A DNA stretch of 64,000 bases. Origin: Paenibacillus sp. HB172176 (GTDB taxonomy: Bacteria > Bacillota > Bacilli > Paenibacillales > Paenibacillaceae). How positions within the stretch are numbered: the first letter of the stretch is position 1; every line of letters starts with the position of its first letter. A program made the translations under genes and the position numbers. The notes beneath the pieces are model-generated. The model did not search any database, was not told where the DNA came from, and saw nothing but the letters and a program-made list of their open reading frames with translations. Below are positions 15,031 to 23,419 of the stretch, piece after piece. The stretch spans positions 201,988-265,987 of the forward strand of contig NZ_JAATHD010000007.1 of the NCBI RefSeq assembly GCF_011947265.1, given 5' to 3'.

Positions 15031-16710
15031 ATGGGTATGAAACAAAAGCAAAGATGGTTATCTCTGATCATGGTTCCGGTCATTGCGTTGTCGGTGGCGG
15101 CCTGCTCCAAAAATGCCAATGAGACAGAGAACAGTTCGACGGCAGCGCCAACCGCAACCGGAGACACGGCAACAGAGGCGTCGGGGGTTACCTTTCCTCT
15201 TGCGGAACCCGTCACGTTTACCATTGCAGGCGTGAACGGCACGGAGGGCGAAAATCCGGAGCAAACCGATTTCCTTAAAAAACTGGCGGAGAAGACAAAC
15301 GTCAATATCAAGTATATCAGCTTGGGAGCGGATGCGAAGGGCGCCACTGAAAAGCTGAATGTACTATTGGGTACGGAAGACGCTCCAGATGCGATTATGG
15401 GCGGAAATGCCATGAATGAAACCTTCATGGCCTTGTACGCGAAGGAAGGGTTTCTCGTTCCAATGAATCAGTATCTGAAAGATCCAAAGGTTATGCCTGT
15501 ATTCAATAGCAGAATTCTCGGAGAAAAACCTGATATTCTAACGGGAATCACATCGCCTGACGGCAATATCTACTCTCTGCCCTATGTCAACCAGGTTCCC
15601 GGCACGTATCTGGAAAGTCCGATATGGATCAATAAAGGTTGGCTGGATCATCTCGGACTGTCTGTGCCAACGACACTTGCGGAGCTCGAAAATGTGATGG
15701 ATGCTTTTGCCACGAAAGACGCAAATGGAAACGGAGATCCGTCGGATGAAATTCCGCTCCTGGCCCGCACAGGAGCAGGGTATGAGCATCTGGAAGCCTG
15801 GCTTTCCCTATGGGGCATGCCTACAAAAGACAGCACATTTGAGAATTTTGTATACGTGAAGGATGGAAAAGTTATTTTCGCTCCTACGACGGAAGAATAC
15901 AAGGCTTATATCCAAACGATGCAAAAATGGTATGAAAACAAATGGCTGTGGAATGAGTATTTCACAGGCTCCTCGCAGACCTTTAGCGCGATAGCCAATG
16001 ATGCCGGCGCAGCAAAATACGGCATAATCACGGCGAAGAATCCTCCCGGAAAGTTCACCGATCAGTATGTTGCCATTTTGCCCCCGGTTGTGGAGGGATA
16101 TCAGCCGAAATTTTATTTGAATCCGGCCTATTTATCCGGAAGCAAAGGTCATTTCGAGCTGACAAGCCATAGTAAAAACCCGGAGATCCTGATGGCTTTC
16201 ATTGATCAGTTTTATCTTATGGAAACCACGCTGGAAGCTTATAACGGAATCGCCAATGAAGATCCGAGGCTGACTTTGAACAATGACGTTTATAAAGTTA
16301 ATTCTATACCGGCTGAAGAATTGTCCAAATATGCAAAAAACACGTTTAGAAACTATTTTCAAAACAACCTTCCGGGATCCGTGCTGGAATCGGATTATAA
16401 AAATGGAAGAGTTGAGATGAGCGCGGCTGATAAAGTGAAGGGCGAGACCTATGAGTTATATGATAAAGCCGGCGTAATTAATACGGAAGTATGGCCGCGT
16501 CCTTATCTGGACCCGGATGACGCTGCAAAGCTGAACGAAATGAGAACGGATATTTTCAATACCGTGAGCAAGTATAGAGCCGCGTGGGTAACAGGCCAAT
16601 CCGATATCGACAAAGAATGGGACAGTTATTTGAATTCCTTAAAGTCTATGAAAGTAGACGACTTAGTCGCCATTATGCAGAAAACCTATGATAACTTCAT
16701 GTCGCATTAA
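15031..16710 (+). CDS. Sugar ABC transporter substrate-binding lipoprotein, LplA type (importer 1)
   Basis: The 559-residue lipoprotein has a signal peptide with lipobox SVAAC (Cys25), a short Thr/Ala/Glu tether, and a family 1 solute-binding fold of the very long Paenibacillus LplA type (EPVTFTIAGVNG, DAPDAIMGG, YSLPYVNQVPGTYLESPIWIN). It follows an ACAGGAGGG ribosome site. It would deliver an oligosaccharide to the two preceding permeases. Neighbouring fucosidases suggest a fucose-containing ligand, which is an inference. A terminator follows the gene. Confidence 0.9.
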   Translation: MGMKQKQRWLSLIMVPVIALSVAACSKNANETENSSTAAPTATGDTATEASGVTFPLAEPVTFTIAGVNGTEGENPEQTDFLKKLAEKTNVNIKYISLGADAKGATEKLNVLLGTEDAPDAIMGGNAMNETFMALYAKEGFLVPMNQYLKDPKVMPVFNSRILGEKPDILTGITSPDGNIYSLPYVNQVPGTYLESPIWINKGWLDHLGLSVPTTLAELENVMDAFATKDANGNGDPSDEIPLLARTGAGYEHLEAWLSLWGMPTKDSTFENFVYVKDGKVIFAPTTEEYKAYIQTMQKWYENKWLWNEYFTGSSQTFSAIANDAGAAKYGIITAKNPPGKFTDQYVAILPPVVEGYQPKFYLNPAYLSGSKGHFELTSHSKNPEILMAFIDQFYLMETTLEAYNGIANEDPRLTLNNDVYKVNSIPAEELSKYAKNTFRNYFQNNLPGSVLESDYKNGRVEMSAADKVKGETYELYDKAGVINTEVWPRPYLDPDDAAKLNEMRTDIFNTVSKYRAAWVTGQSDIDKEWDSYLNSLKSMKVDDLVAIMQKTYDNFMSH

Positions 16711-16727
16711 GATTTGAATGAATAGAA

Positions 16728-16764
16728 GGCAAAGGCAGATAGAGCTTGCGCTATCTGTTTTTGC
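16728..16764 (+). terminator. Intrinsic terminator after importer 1
   Basis: GGCAAA, then CAGATAG, pair with CTATCTG and TTTGCC around a small loop, with a five-T run at 16758-16762 in the outer strand. It separates the importer operon from the following Asp-box protein gene. Confidence 0.72.
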
Positions 16765-16808
16765 CGAAATCTATTTGTGAAATCAAACCAGAAGGGCGTG
16801 TTCTAGTA

Positions 16809-19800
16809 GTGAGAATACACAAGTTGGTTTTAGCGCTATCTTTATTTTTTTCATTTTCATATCCCGTTCATGCAGAAGAGATCCCGGAATCATTGACTTC
16901 TTTCTCCGATGATTTTTCCTCTAGCACCTTAAGCGGCTGGACAACTGCGCCGAATAGCACGACGCATAAGGTGGAGAACGGAAAATACACCTTTGCCACA
17001 ACGAACAGCTTCGTGAATTTTGTGGATGGTTCGGAGACATGGAGCAATTATTCGGTTTCGGCCAAAGTAGCGATGACTAGCGGAACCACAGCCAGCCGAA
17101 TCGGAATCACAGCATATAATCCTGCCGAAGCTACTGGAGCGCTGAATGGTTATGATTTGTTTCTGGCCGTCGTATCCGCACCTGGAGGAGGTACTGAGAA
17201 TGTCGTCCGGCTTCGGAATAATACGACGCTCATTACCTTGAACGGTCCGAATGACACTCGGTATCAATTTGGCGACGAGGTCACGCTGCGGATGGACTTT
17301 TACGGTACGCGCGCGCGTTTCCTTGTTGACGGCCAGGTTGTGTACACCATTGACGAAATGACGAAGGCTCCGGGCAAGACTGGCATTATGGCATTTAACG
17401 TCTCCGGCACGGCTGATGATTTTGTCGTAGAGCCATGCGAGGATTGGGGAGAACCGCCAGCTTCTTTCTCCGATGATTTTTCATCTGACACCTTAAGCGG
17501 CTGGACAACTGCTCCGAGCAGCACCACGCATGAAGTGGAAGACGGAAAGTATACGTTTGCCACAACCGGCGGCTTCGCGAATTTCGTGGCAGGCTCGGAT
17601 TCATGGAGCAATTATTCGGTTTCCGCCAAAGTAGCGATGACCAGCGGCACCACATCCAGCCGGATCGGAATCACGGCGTATAACCCTGCCGAAGCTACTG
17701 GAGCGCTGAGCGGTTATGATTTGTTTCTGGCCGTGGTAGGCACGGAGCATGTCATCCGGCTTCGGAATAATACGACGCTTATTACGTTAAATGGTCCGGA
17801 TGACGCGCGGTATCAGTTTGGCGACGAGGTCACGCTGCGAATGGACTTTTACGGTACGCGCGCGCGTTTCTTTGTTGACGGCGAGGTCGTGTACACGATT
17901 GACGACATGACGAAGGATCCTGGCAAGGCCGGCATTCTGGCAATCAGCGTCTCCGGCACGGCTGACGATTTTGTCGTAGAGCCATGCGAGGATTGGGGCA
18001 GCTATGTCGTTTCATCATTAGAAGTTCTGGGCTTGCCCGCTGATGGTGTATTGCAAGCGAAGCTGGGAGAACTCCTGAATATACAGGATTTATCTCTATC
18101 TGTATCGTATGGCTCCCAGAAGCCGGAAGAAACAGTGCCGCTTACCGATAATATGTTATCGGGTTATGATCCGGATCAACCGGGAAATCAGACCGTCACG
18201 GTGTCGTACGGCGGTGTGACTACTGAACTGCCTGTATTCGTGACAGACCGCCGCCCGGAGGTAAAGGCGATTGCGGATGAAGTGCTTGCCGTGACGATAG
18301 ACAATCTGACAGTTGCAGACAGCCAAATGGTCCGTGAGCTAAAAGCCGAATTTATGGATTTTACTGCAACGGATATGTCATTGTATGATGCGGCCGGTTA
18401 TGATTCGGCGGCGCTTCGGGACAAAATGTACTTGATTCTTAAGAAAATGGAAGAGCTGCAATACCCCTATTTGTCCCAGTATGACGTCCTTCTCTATGAC
18501 GATTATATCGATATCGACAACTATACCTATCGTTATGATATGGATGAGTTCAACAGTCCCTGGATACTGAGGGACGGTGCGTTCTATTCCGATAATAAGA
18601 GAGCGGACGGATCGAATAAAAATAACACCGCGGCAATCGCTGCAGAGATGTCTGGAATCGCAAGCATACAAAGCGACATCAAATTAAGCGAAAATGCGTA
18701 CGCCGGCTTTTTTGTTGGACTATATGCGGAAACAACGTATTTGGTACGGTTCACGACCAGGCAGCAATCGAATCATGATGCGTATGAGGTCATTATTAAC
18801 AAATATACGGAGAGAAACAGCACAAAAGGCTCCTATATCGTCGCTCAAAGCTTGCCGGTGACTGAAATTGCGGCATTGGACTTAAGCGAAAGCGAAATAT
18901 TGGATCAATGGCATAATTTAAGAGTAAATATCGACAGAGCGTCCGATTCACTGACCGTTTATTTCGATGATGTTGAAATTCTTACGTATACGGAAACGGA
19001 GTTTGATGCGATAGCCGATTACGGCTATGCGGCGCTGCGGACGACCGGCGACGGGTATTTCGACAATGTCATGCTAAGAGGCGTTGAGGCTGAACCCGAA
19101 CAAACGAATGCTGCTGAGTATGACGATACCTTTGAGGATGAAACGGTGGGAGAAAGCCCAAGTCATTGGATCGAGCCCCCCGCTACCGATCAATGGATCG
19201 TGAAGGATGAGAACGATGCGAAGGTTTACGGCAACACGACCGCATCCGGCTATAGCTATACCTGGCTGCACGGCTTTGAGATGAATCCAACGATCAGCGC
19301 GAAAATCCTGGCAAAGGATTTCGGATCGGGATCCAATTTTGGACTGCTTGCCAGATATGTGATTGGCGGAGCGTACCTGAAGGCGGGCTATGATGTTGAT
19401 GCGTCCAAGTGGTATGTCGAATATAGCCGAGGAGCAGATTACGAAACAAAAAGGTTCTACAGCGCAACCTATCCATTTACTGCAAATGAGTATTATGACA
19501 TGGAATTGACTTTGCTTGATCATAGCGCAGAGCTGAGTGTTGATGGTAATACGGTTCTTTCGCTGGAGAATGAGATTGACGGCGATGGCGATTGGTATGG
19601 CAGAAGCGGTCTGTACGCCGACAACGCGATTATGCTTGTGGATGAAATCGAGATGGCGCTTCCCGGCGGCGGAGAGGTTACGGATGGGGTTATCGAATAT
19701 ACAGTTGATGAGAATACCTTTACAACTTACGGCGATATCGAGCAATCTGGCAGCACGCTTATTCTTGCGGCCGGCAATAGCGGGCAATACACGTCCATTG

Positions 19801-20768
19801 ATGATGGCGAAACCTGGCAGATAAGCAATGAATACAGCGATCTGGACAACACGGGAAGCTACAGGGTCATCATTCAACTGCAGAACGGAACCTATCTGCA
19901 GGTGGGGAATGATTTTATCGCAAAAGCTTCTTCGGATCTGAAGACATGGACAAATCGCGGGCAAGTGGTGGATGAAGAGGATATGTGGACGTCCGCCGGG
20001 AAATTGATTCCCATTGTGCATGTGAATGGAATATCTGAAGTGGAGCTGCCGGATGGAACGATGAGAATTCTGCTTCCGGTCGGGTTTCGGAATTTCATTT
20101 CGCCGACGACCAGTGTTACGGGATCCGGCTATACGGTCGTCTACTATAGCGATGATGAAGGAAATACCTGGACGGCGTCTCAGACGAGTACGAAGGACCT
20201 GATAGCGGGCGACTACAATGTAGCGACGGATAAATTCATGCAGATGGAAGGGAAGATCGTCAGCTGCTCGGATGGATCCTTGCGCTTGTACTTCTCCAAG
20301 CTTAATTCTGAAGGGTACATGGGCTATACAGAATCGACCGATTACGGAGTCACATGGAGCGGGCTTCATACGATTTCTTATTTGCCGACGGTGGCCAGCT
20401 CCTTTAATGTGTATGAGGACCCGTCCAATCCGGGAACATGGTATATGGTGTGGATCAACAATACACCGGAATCAAGGGGAGCGGGCGTGCCGCGCACACG
20501 GCTTTCCATGGCCAAAAGCACGAACGGCAAAGATTGGGAGTTGGTACTGGATGTTGACCGGAATATTTCGACAGGCGGAGTAACGCAAGATGGCTCTGGA
20601 GGCGGTCACGCTCATCAAATTTATCAGATTCTTGATGCGAGCATATTCATCAATGAAGATTATATCTATGTGATGTATGGACGCTCCGTGCAATATGCTC
20701 CAAATGCGCATAATGCACAGAGATTGCAAGTGGTCCGATTTGAGAAATCGGCTTTGGAGGAGTCGTGA
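16809..20768 (+). CDS. Secreted multidomain Asp-box (sialidase-fold) protein
   Basis: This 1319-residue protein starts at the GTG at 16809, which gives a clean signal peptide ending YPVHA; the longer frame from 16746 runs through a terminator. Next come two nearly identical concanavalin-like domains (about 30-214 and 218-397), a bacterial Ig-like domain (about 398-478), a small helical segment, two further concanavalin-like domains (about 557-957), and a C-terminal beta propeller (960-1319) with four Asp-box motifs: SIDDGETW, SDDEGNTW, STDYGVTW and STNGKDW. Asp boxes mark sialidase-type propellers (GH33 and relatives), but they are structural, and the catalytic Arg triad and Tyr/Glu pair could not be confirmed by eye. 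It may remove sialic acid or a related 2-keto-3-deoxy sugar such as those in plant RG-II. There is no SLH anchor. Confidence 0.8.
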   Translation: MRIHKLVLALSLFFSFSYPVHAEEIPESLTSFSDDFSSSTLSGWTTAPNSTTHKVENGKYTFATTNSFVNFVDGSETWSNYSVSAKVAMTSGTTASRIGITAYNPAEATGALNGYDLFLAVVSAPGGGTENVVRLRNNTTLITLNGPNDTRYQFGDEVTLRMDFYGTRARFLVDGQVVYTIDEMTKAPGKTGIMAFNVSGTADDFVVEPCEDWGEPPASFSDDFSSDTLSGWTTAPSSTTHEVEDGKYTFATTGGFANFVAGSDSWSNYSVSAKVAMTSGTTSSRIGITAYNPAEATGALSGYDLFLAVVGTEHVIRLRNNTTLITLNGPDDARYQFGDEVTLRMDFYGTRARFFVDGEVVYTIDDMTKDPGKAGILAISVSGTADDFVVEPCEDWGSYVVSSLEVLGLPADGVLQAKLGELLNIQDLSLSVSYGSQKPEETVPLTDNMLSGYDPDQPGNQTVTVSYGGVTTELPVFVTDRRPEVKAIADEVLAVTIDNLTVADSQMVRELKAEFMDFTATDMSLYDAAGYDSAALRDKMYLILKKMEELQYPYLSQYDVLLYDDYIDIDNYTYRYDMDEFNSPWILRDGAFYSDNKRADGSNKNNTAAIAAEMSGIASIQSDIKLSENAYAGFFVGLYAETTYLVRFTTRQQSNHDAYEVIINKYTERNSTKGSYIVAQSLPVTEIAALDLSESEILDQWHNLRVNIDRASDSLTVYFDDVEILTYTETEFDAIADYGYAALRTTGDGYFDNVMLRGVEAEPEQTNAAEYDDTFEDETVGESPSHWIEPPATDQWIVKDENDAKVYGNTTASGYSYTWLHGFEMNPTISAKILAKDFGSGSNFGLLARYVIGGAYLKAGYDVDASKWYVEYSRGADYETKRFYSATYPFTANEYYDMELTLLDHSAELSVDGNTVLSLENEIDGDGDWYGRSGLYADNAIMLVDEIEMALPGGGEVTDGVIEYTVDENTFTTYGDIEQSGSTLILAAGNSGQYTSIDDGETWQISNEYSDLDNTGSYRVIIQLQNGTYLQVGNDFIAKASSDLKTWTNRGQVVDEEDMWTSAGKLIPIVHVNGISEVELPDGTMRILLPVGFRNFISPTTSVTGSGYTVVYYSDDEGNTWTASQTSTKDLIAGDYNVATDKFMQMEGKIVSCSDGSLRLYFSKLNSEGYMGYTESTDYGVTWSGLHTISYLPTVASSFNVYEDPSNPGTWYMVWINNTPESRGAGVPRTRLSMAKSTNGKDWELVLDVDRNISTGGVTQDGSGGGHAHQIYQILDASIFINEDYIYVMYGRSVQYAPNAHNAQRLQVVRFEKSALEES
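16897..17998 (+). repeat. Recent in-frame tandem duplication of a concanavalin-like domain
   Basis: Units 16897-17449 and 17461-17998 are closely similar at DNA level; long stretches are identical, for example CCTTAAGCGGCTGGACAACT and GACTTTTACGGTACGCGCGC. The second unit is 15 bases shorter in one surface loop. Such similarity implies a recent duplication or gene conversion. Confidence 0.9.
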
Positions 20769-20800
20769 CCGTTGTATGGGGGCGGGCGCCCGGCGTCTAG

Positions 20801-20881
20801 GTGTACCGCTGCGAGCTGACGAATGCCGCCGGCACGACGGTTTGCGACCCGGTGACCGTGACAGTTAGCGCCGGCGCTTAG
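20801..20881 (+). pseudogene. C-terminal scrap of an Ig-like domain
   Basis: Directly after a TAG, 26 codons read VYRCELTNAAGTTVCDPVTV and a few more residues to a stop at 20879-20881. YxCxxTNAxG followed by a TVTV strand is the end of an Ig-like/I-set domain. The stretch is much more GC-rich than its surroundings and has no start or ribosome site. It looks like the tail of a lost gene or of a longer ancestral form of the upstream Asp-box protein. Confidence 0.6.
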
Positions 20882-20922
20882 CATAAGTTGAACGAAATAA
20901 GGTAACGACACCCAGCGGAGAT

Positions 20923-21035
20923 AACAGATCATTCCGGAGAAGCGATAGCGTTCGCCTTTGTTCCCAAGTTTCAACCGCTGCGCCGGTTAAATGAAAGAAA
21001 CTTGGGAACAACAGCGATCGGAGGAATGATCTGTT
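20923..21035. repeat. Palindromic intergenic element (REP/MITE-like)
   Basis: AACAGATCATTCC (20923-20935) is the exact inverse of GGAATGATCTGTT (21023-21035), and TTGTTCCCAAGTTT (20958-20971) the exact inverse of AAACTTGGGAACAA (20998-21011). A smaller AACCG/CGGTT stem closes the centre. The resulting 113-base cruciform has no coding capacity, resembling a non-autonomous mobile or repeated palindromic element. It lies upstream of the FAH operon and might also end transcripts from the left. Confidence 0.7.
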
Positions 21036-21088
21036 CTCGCAGCATCATGTCTGTCAGATACAATTGTTGAACTTGGAAGGAGAAACCT

Positions 21089-21145
21089 ATGAAATCATCT
21101 CAGATGAAACATGGAACACCCGCGCAATTGGAGGTGCTTCTATGA
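21089..21145 (+). CDS. Possible 18-residue leader peptide coupled to the FAH gene
   Basis: ATG at 21089 has an excellent ribosome site (GGAAGGAGA, spacing 5) and encodes MKSSQMKHGTPAQLEVLL. Its TGA (21143-21145) overlaps the ATG of the FAH gene as ATGA. The overlap and strong site suggest translational coupling. It may be a true leader, or the truncated start of a former gene. No known leader peptide is recognised. Confidence 0.4.
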   Translation: MKSSQMKHGTPAQLEVLL

Positions 21146-22914
21146 AGCTCGCAAGTTTTTTGGTTGACGGTCAGGAACGATTCGGCTTTTCAATGCTTCA
21201 TCCGGTAACAGGCGATGAACTATTAGTAGAGCCCGGCAAGGCTGAAGCCGATATCCTCCATTTCTCGGTCGCCAAAACGTCAGGTTATCAGTTCAGCGTG
21301 CCGCGCTTTCTCTCCCCTGGGCAATGGCCTTTGACGATGAAGGCGTTTCTGGAGCTTGGCGAAGAAGGGATGGATACGCTTGAAAAGCTGGTTCGCTTCA
21401 CAGAAAGATTTGTCCAGCAATCGGACGGTTTTTCAGTATTGGCCAGAGCGGGTCATCTGCTGAAGGATGTGAAGCTCTTGCCGCCCGTTCCAGATCCGAG
21501 ACTTCTGCTAGGGATTGTGGGCAACTGCCCCGGATTTAGTCGCAATCACGTCAATATCAGACACATCAACCTTATCCCGCAGGCGCATCAGCGACATATG
21601 GGGAGCGTGATTGGCAATGGCGAGCCATTTGTCATCAGAAGACCTAAGGGGAAGAGTACGAGCATGTCCTTCAATGCAGAATTGGGCGTCATTATCGGCA
21701 AAGCCGGCAAGGACATACCCGTGGAGGAAGCAATGTCTTATGTTGCGGGATATACAGTGGTCACGGATACTGCGCACGGTTATTACAATGTGGACTACGG
21801 CGGGATGGGAGGTCATAACGATCCGATCTCCATTATGACGTATGGATGGACGCACAAAAACACCGACATCAGCTGCGCAGTGGGACCGTATCTTGTGACC
21901 AAGGACGAAGTTGGGCATCCTTACGATCTCATGTTGTATTCAAGAACGAACGGTATGCTTCGGGATCGAGCCAATACGTGTTCTACGCTGGTAGGCGTTG
22001 AGCGGACAATCGCTTATTTGAGCTCATTCATGGAACTGCTGCCCGGCGATGTCATTCATATGGGAGCCAACGGCAAGGATGGCATTGGGGTTGATATGGA
22101 TCATCATATTGGCCGCGAAATTGAAGTGGAATGCGAGATTGAAAAACTGGGCGTTCTGCGGAACAGAGTCATTTATCTGGATGATGAGGAAATCGAGGAG
22201 AAACGCGAAACGTTAAATGCTGCCGCGCCCATGAAGGTTGAAGAATGGAACTTGGGGAAAGCGCGAAACTTCGTTATCACTTACGCGAACACGCAGGCAA
22301 GCGCTCTGGATCAGGGCTGCCAGCCATCGCCAATACCGCGTTATCTATGGAGTGTCGCTTCCGCCCTTTCCAGCAGCGCGACCTATTCGCCTTATGATGA
22401 GAAGGAAGAGCTGTACGTAACCGCCGAAATAGCGGTGGTGATCGGCAAGACAATCAAATGGGCGGACAAGGAGCATATGTCTGACTGTATACTTGGCTAT
22501 CTTCCTCTGATTAGCGTGACAGACAAGCGACTTCCGAAGCAGGTCATACACCCGGCGCTTCCAAGGGAGAGCGCAATGCCGGAAATTTACGCAAAATGGG
22601 CTGACGGATGTAATCGGACCTCCGATGTCGTTACGCCTCTTTCGAGGGACGAGCTGGCACGGATGACTGTACTTCTTGAAATGGACGGAGAACAGGTGCT
22701 GGATGCCAGGTACGACGATTATATCTGCAAGGCGGAGGATGTGATGGAGATGATCGGTTATGGTTCAACCCTGTTTGCGGGCGACGTTATCTCGCTTGGC
22801 GGGCTGAGTGCGCCAGTAGTCATTCCCGGCGGTCAGACAGGCGCGACCATTACGATGAAATCGTCGGGACTGCCTGATATCTCGCTTACTATAAATGAAG
22901 GAGCAACAACATGA
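21142..22914 (+). CDS. Tandem fumarylacetoacetate hydrolase (FAH)-domain protein
   Basis: FAH-superfamily enzymes cleave or decarboxylate beta-diketo or 2-keto acids with a metal ion; members include the diketo-deoxy-fuconate and -rhamnonate hydrolases. This 590-residue protein has two FAH domains (about 120-350 and 373-588) after an N-terminal lead-in. Domain 1 has FNAELGVIIGK, YTVVTDTAHG and ELLPGDVIHMGANGKDGIG; domain 2 has VTAEIAVVIGK, ISVTDKRLPK and LFAGDVISLGG. In both, the first Glu of the usual E-x-E metal pair seems replaced (Asn, Thr), so activity may be altered. The start is the ATG at 21142 behind TTGGAGGTG, not the TTG at 21064. It heads an operon with a YhcH protein, an SGNH esterase and a fucosidase. 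A role in oxidative fucose breakdown is inferred. Confidence 0.85.
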   Translation: MKLASFLVDGQERFGFSMLHPVTGDELLVEPGKAEADILHFSVAKTSGYQFSVPRFLSPGQWPLTMKAFLELGEEGMDTLEKLVRFTERFVQQSDGFSVLARAGHLLKDVKLLPPVPDPRLLLGIVGNCPGFSRNHVNIRHINLIPQAHQRHMGSVIGNGEPFVIRRPKGKSTSMSFNAELGVIIGKAGKDIPVEEAMSYVAGYTVVTDTAHGYYNVDYGGMGGHNDPISIMTYGWTHKNTDISCAVGPYLVTKDEVGHPYDLMLYSRTNGMLRDRANTCSTLVGVERTIAYLSSFMELLPGDVIHMGANGKDGIGVDMDHHIGREIEVECEIEKLGVLRNRVIYLDDEEIEEKRETLNAAAPMKVEEWNLGKARNFVITYANTQASALDQGCQPSPIPRYLWSVASALSSSATYSPYDEKEELYVTAEIAVVIGKTIKWADKEHMSDCILGYLPLISVTDKRLPKQVIHPALPRESAMPEIYAKWADGCNRTSDVVTPLSRDELARMTVLLEMDGEQVLDARYDDYICKAEDVMEMIGYGSTLFAGDVISLGGLSAPVVIPGGQTGATITMKSSGLPDISLTINEGATT

Positions 22915-23363
22915 TAGTGGAGAGTATCAAGCAACTGAAAAGCTATGAAGGTCTGATCCCGGGAATGGCGAAAATATCAGCGTTTTTATCGAGCTGCACC
23001 GATCAGATGGAAAAAGGTCGTTATGAAATTGACGGGGATCGCATTTATGCGAGTGTAATTGAATATGACACTGTTTCGCCTCAAGAGATGAAATTTGAGA
23101 GTCATCGGGAATATATTGATCTGCATGTACCGTTGACGGGTGAAGAATGCATTTTTTGGGCGCCGGTCGAAGAGCTCGCCAGCGTCGTGGATTACAATCC
23201 TGACAATGACTGTGAGTTTTATCAAGGAGAATACAGACAGCTATTGAAAGCGACATCGGGGCTGTGCATTTTCTTTTTTCCAGCGGATGGTCATAAGGTG
23301 AAATGTTATGTAGAGAGTTCCAGCCATGTGAAGAAGGTTGTTATCAAGATTAAAATCGCATAA
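22911..23363 (+). CDS. YhcH/YjgK/YiaL-family protein (NanQ-like sugar anomerase fold)
   Basis: The 150-residue cupin-like protein starts at 22911, overlapping the FAH stop by four bases (ATGA). It carries the family metal site HREYIDLHVPLTGEE (His65, Asp70, His72, Glu79) and a later FFPADGHKVKC with another His. E. coli YhcH (NanQ) speeds anomerisation of N-acetylneuraminate; EbgC and YiaL are relatives in other sugar operons. The substrate here is not known; the Asp-box protein upstream makes a sialic-acid-like sugar possible, and the fucosidases make a deoxy sugar possible. Confidence 0.88.
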   Translation: MIVESIKQLKSYEGLIPGMAKISAFLSSCTDQMEKGRYEIDGDRIYASVIEYDTVSPQEMKFESHREYIDLHVPLTGEECIFWAPVEELASVVDYNPDNDCEFYQGEYRQLLKATSGLCIFFFPADGHKVKCYVESSSHVKKVVIKIKIA

Positions 23364-23419
23364 TGCGGATAGAAGTCTAAGGCTTCCAAGGGATGCATGT
23401 GTGGTGAATGGAGTGTTAA

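Noticed and set aside
18378..20369. Long minus-strand open frames opposite the Asp-box gene
   Set aside because: They lie antisense to a gene with clear domains, lack ribosome sites and recognisable domains, and follow from codon use of the real gene.
21064..21141. N-terminal extension of the FAH protein from a TTG at 21064
   Set aside because: It has no ribosome site, and the ATG at 21142 has GGAGGTG at the right distance and matches the FAH N-terminus.
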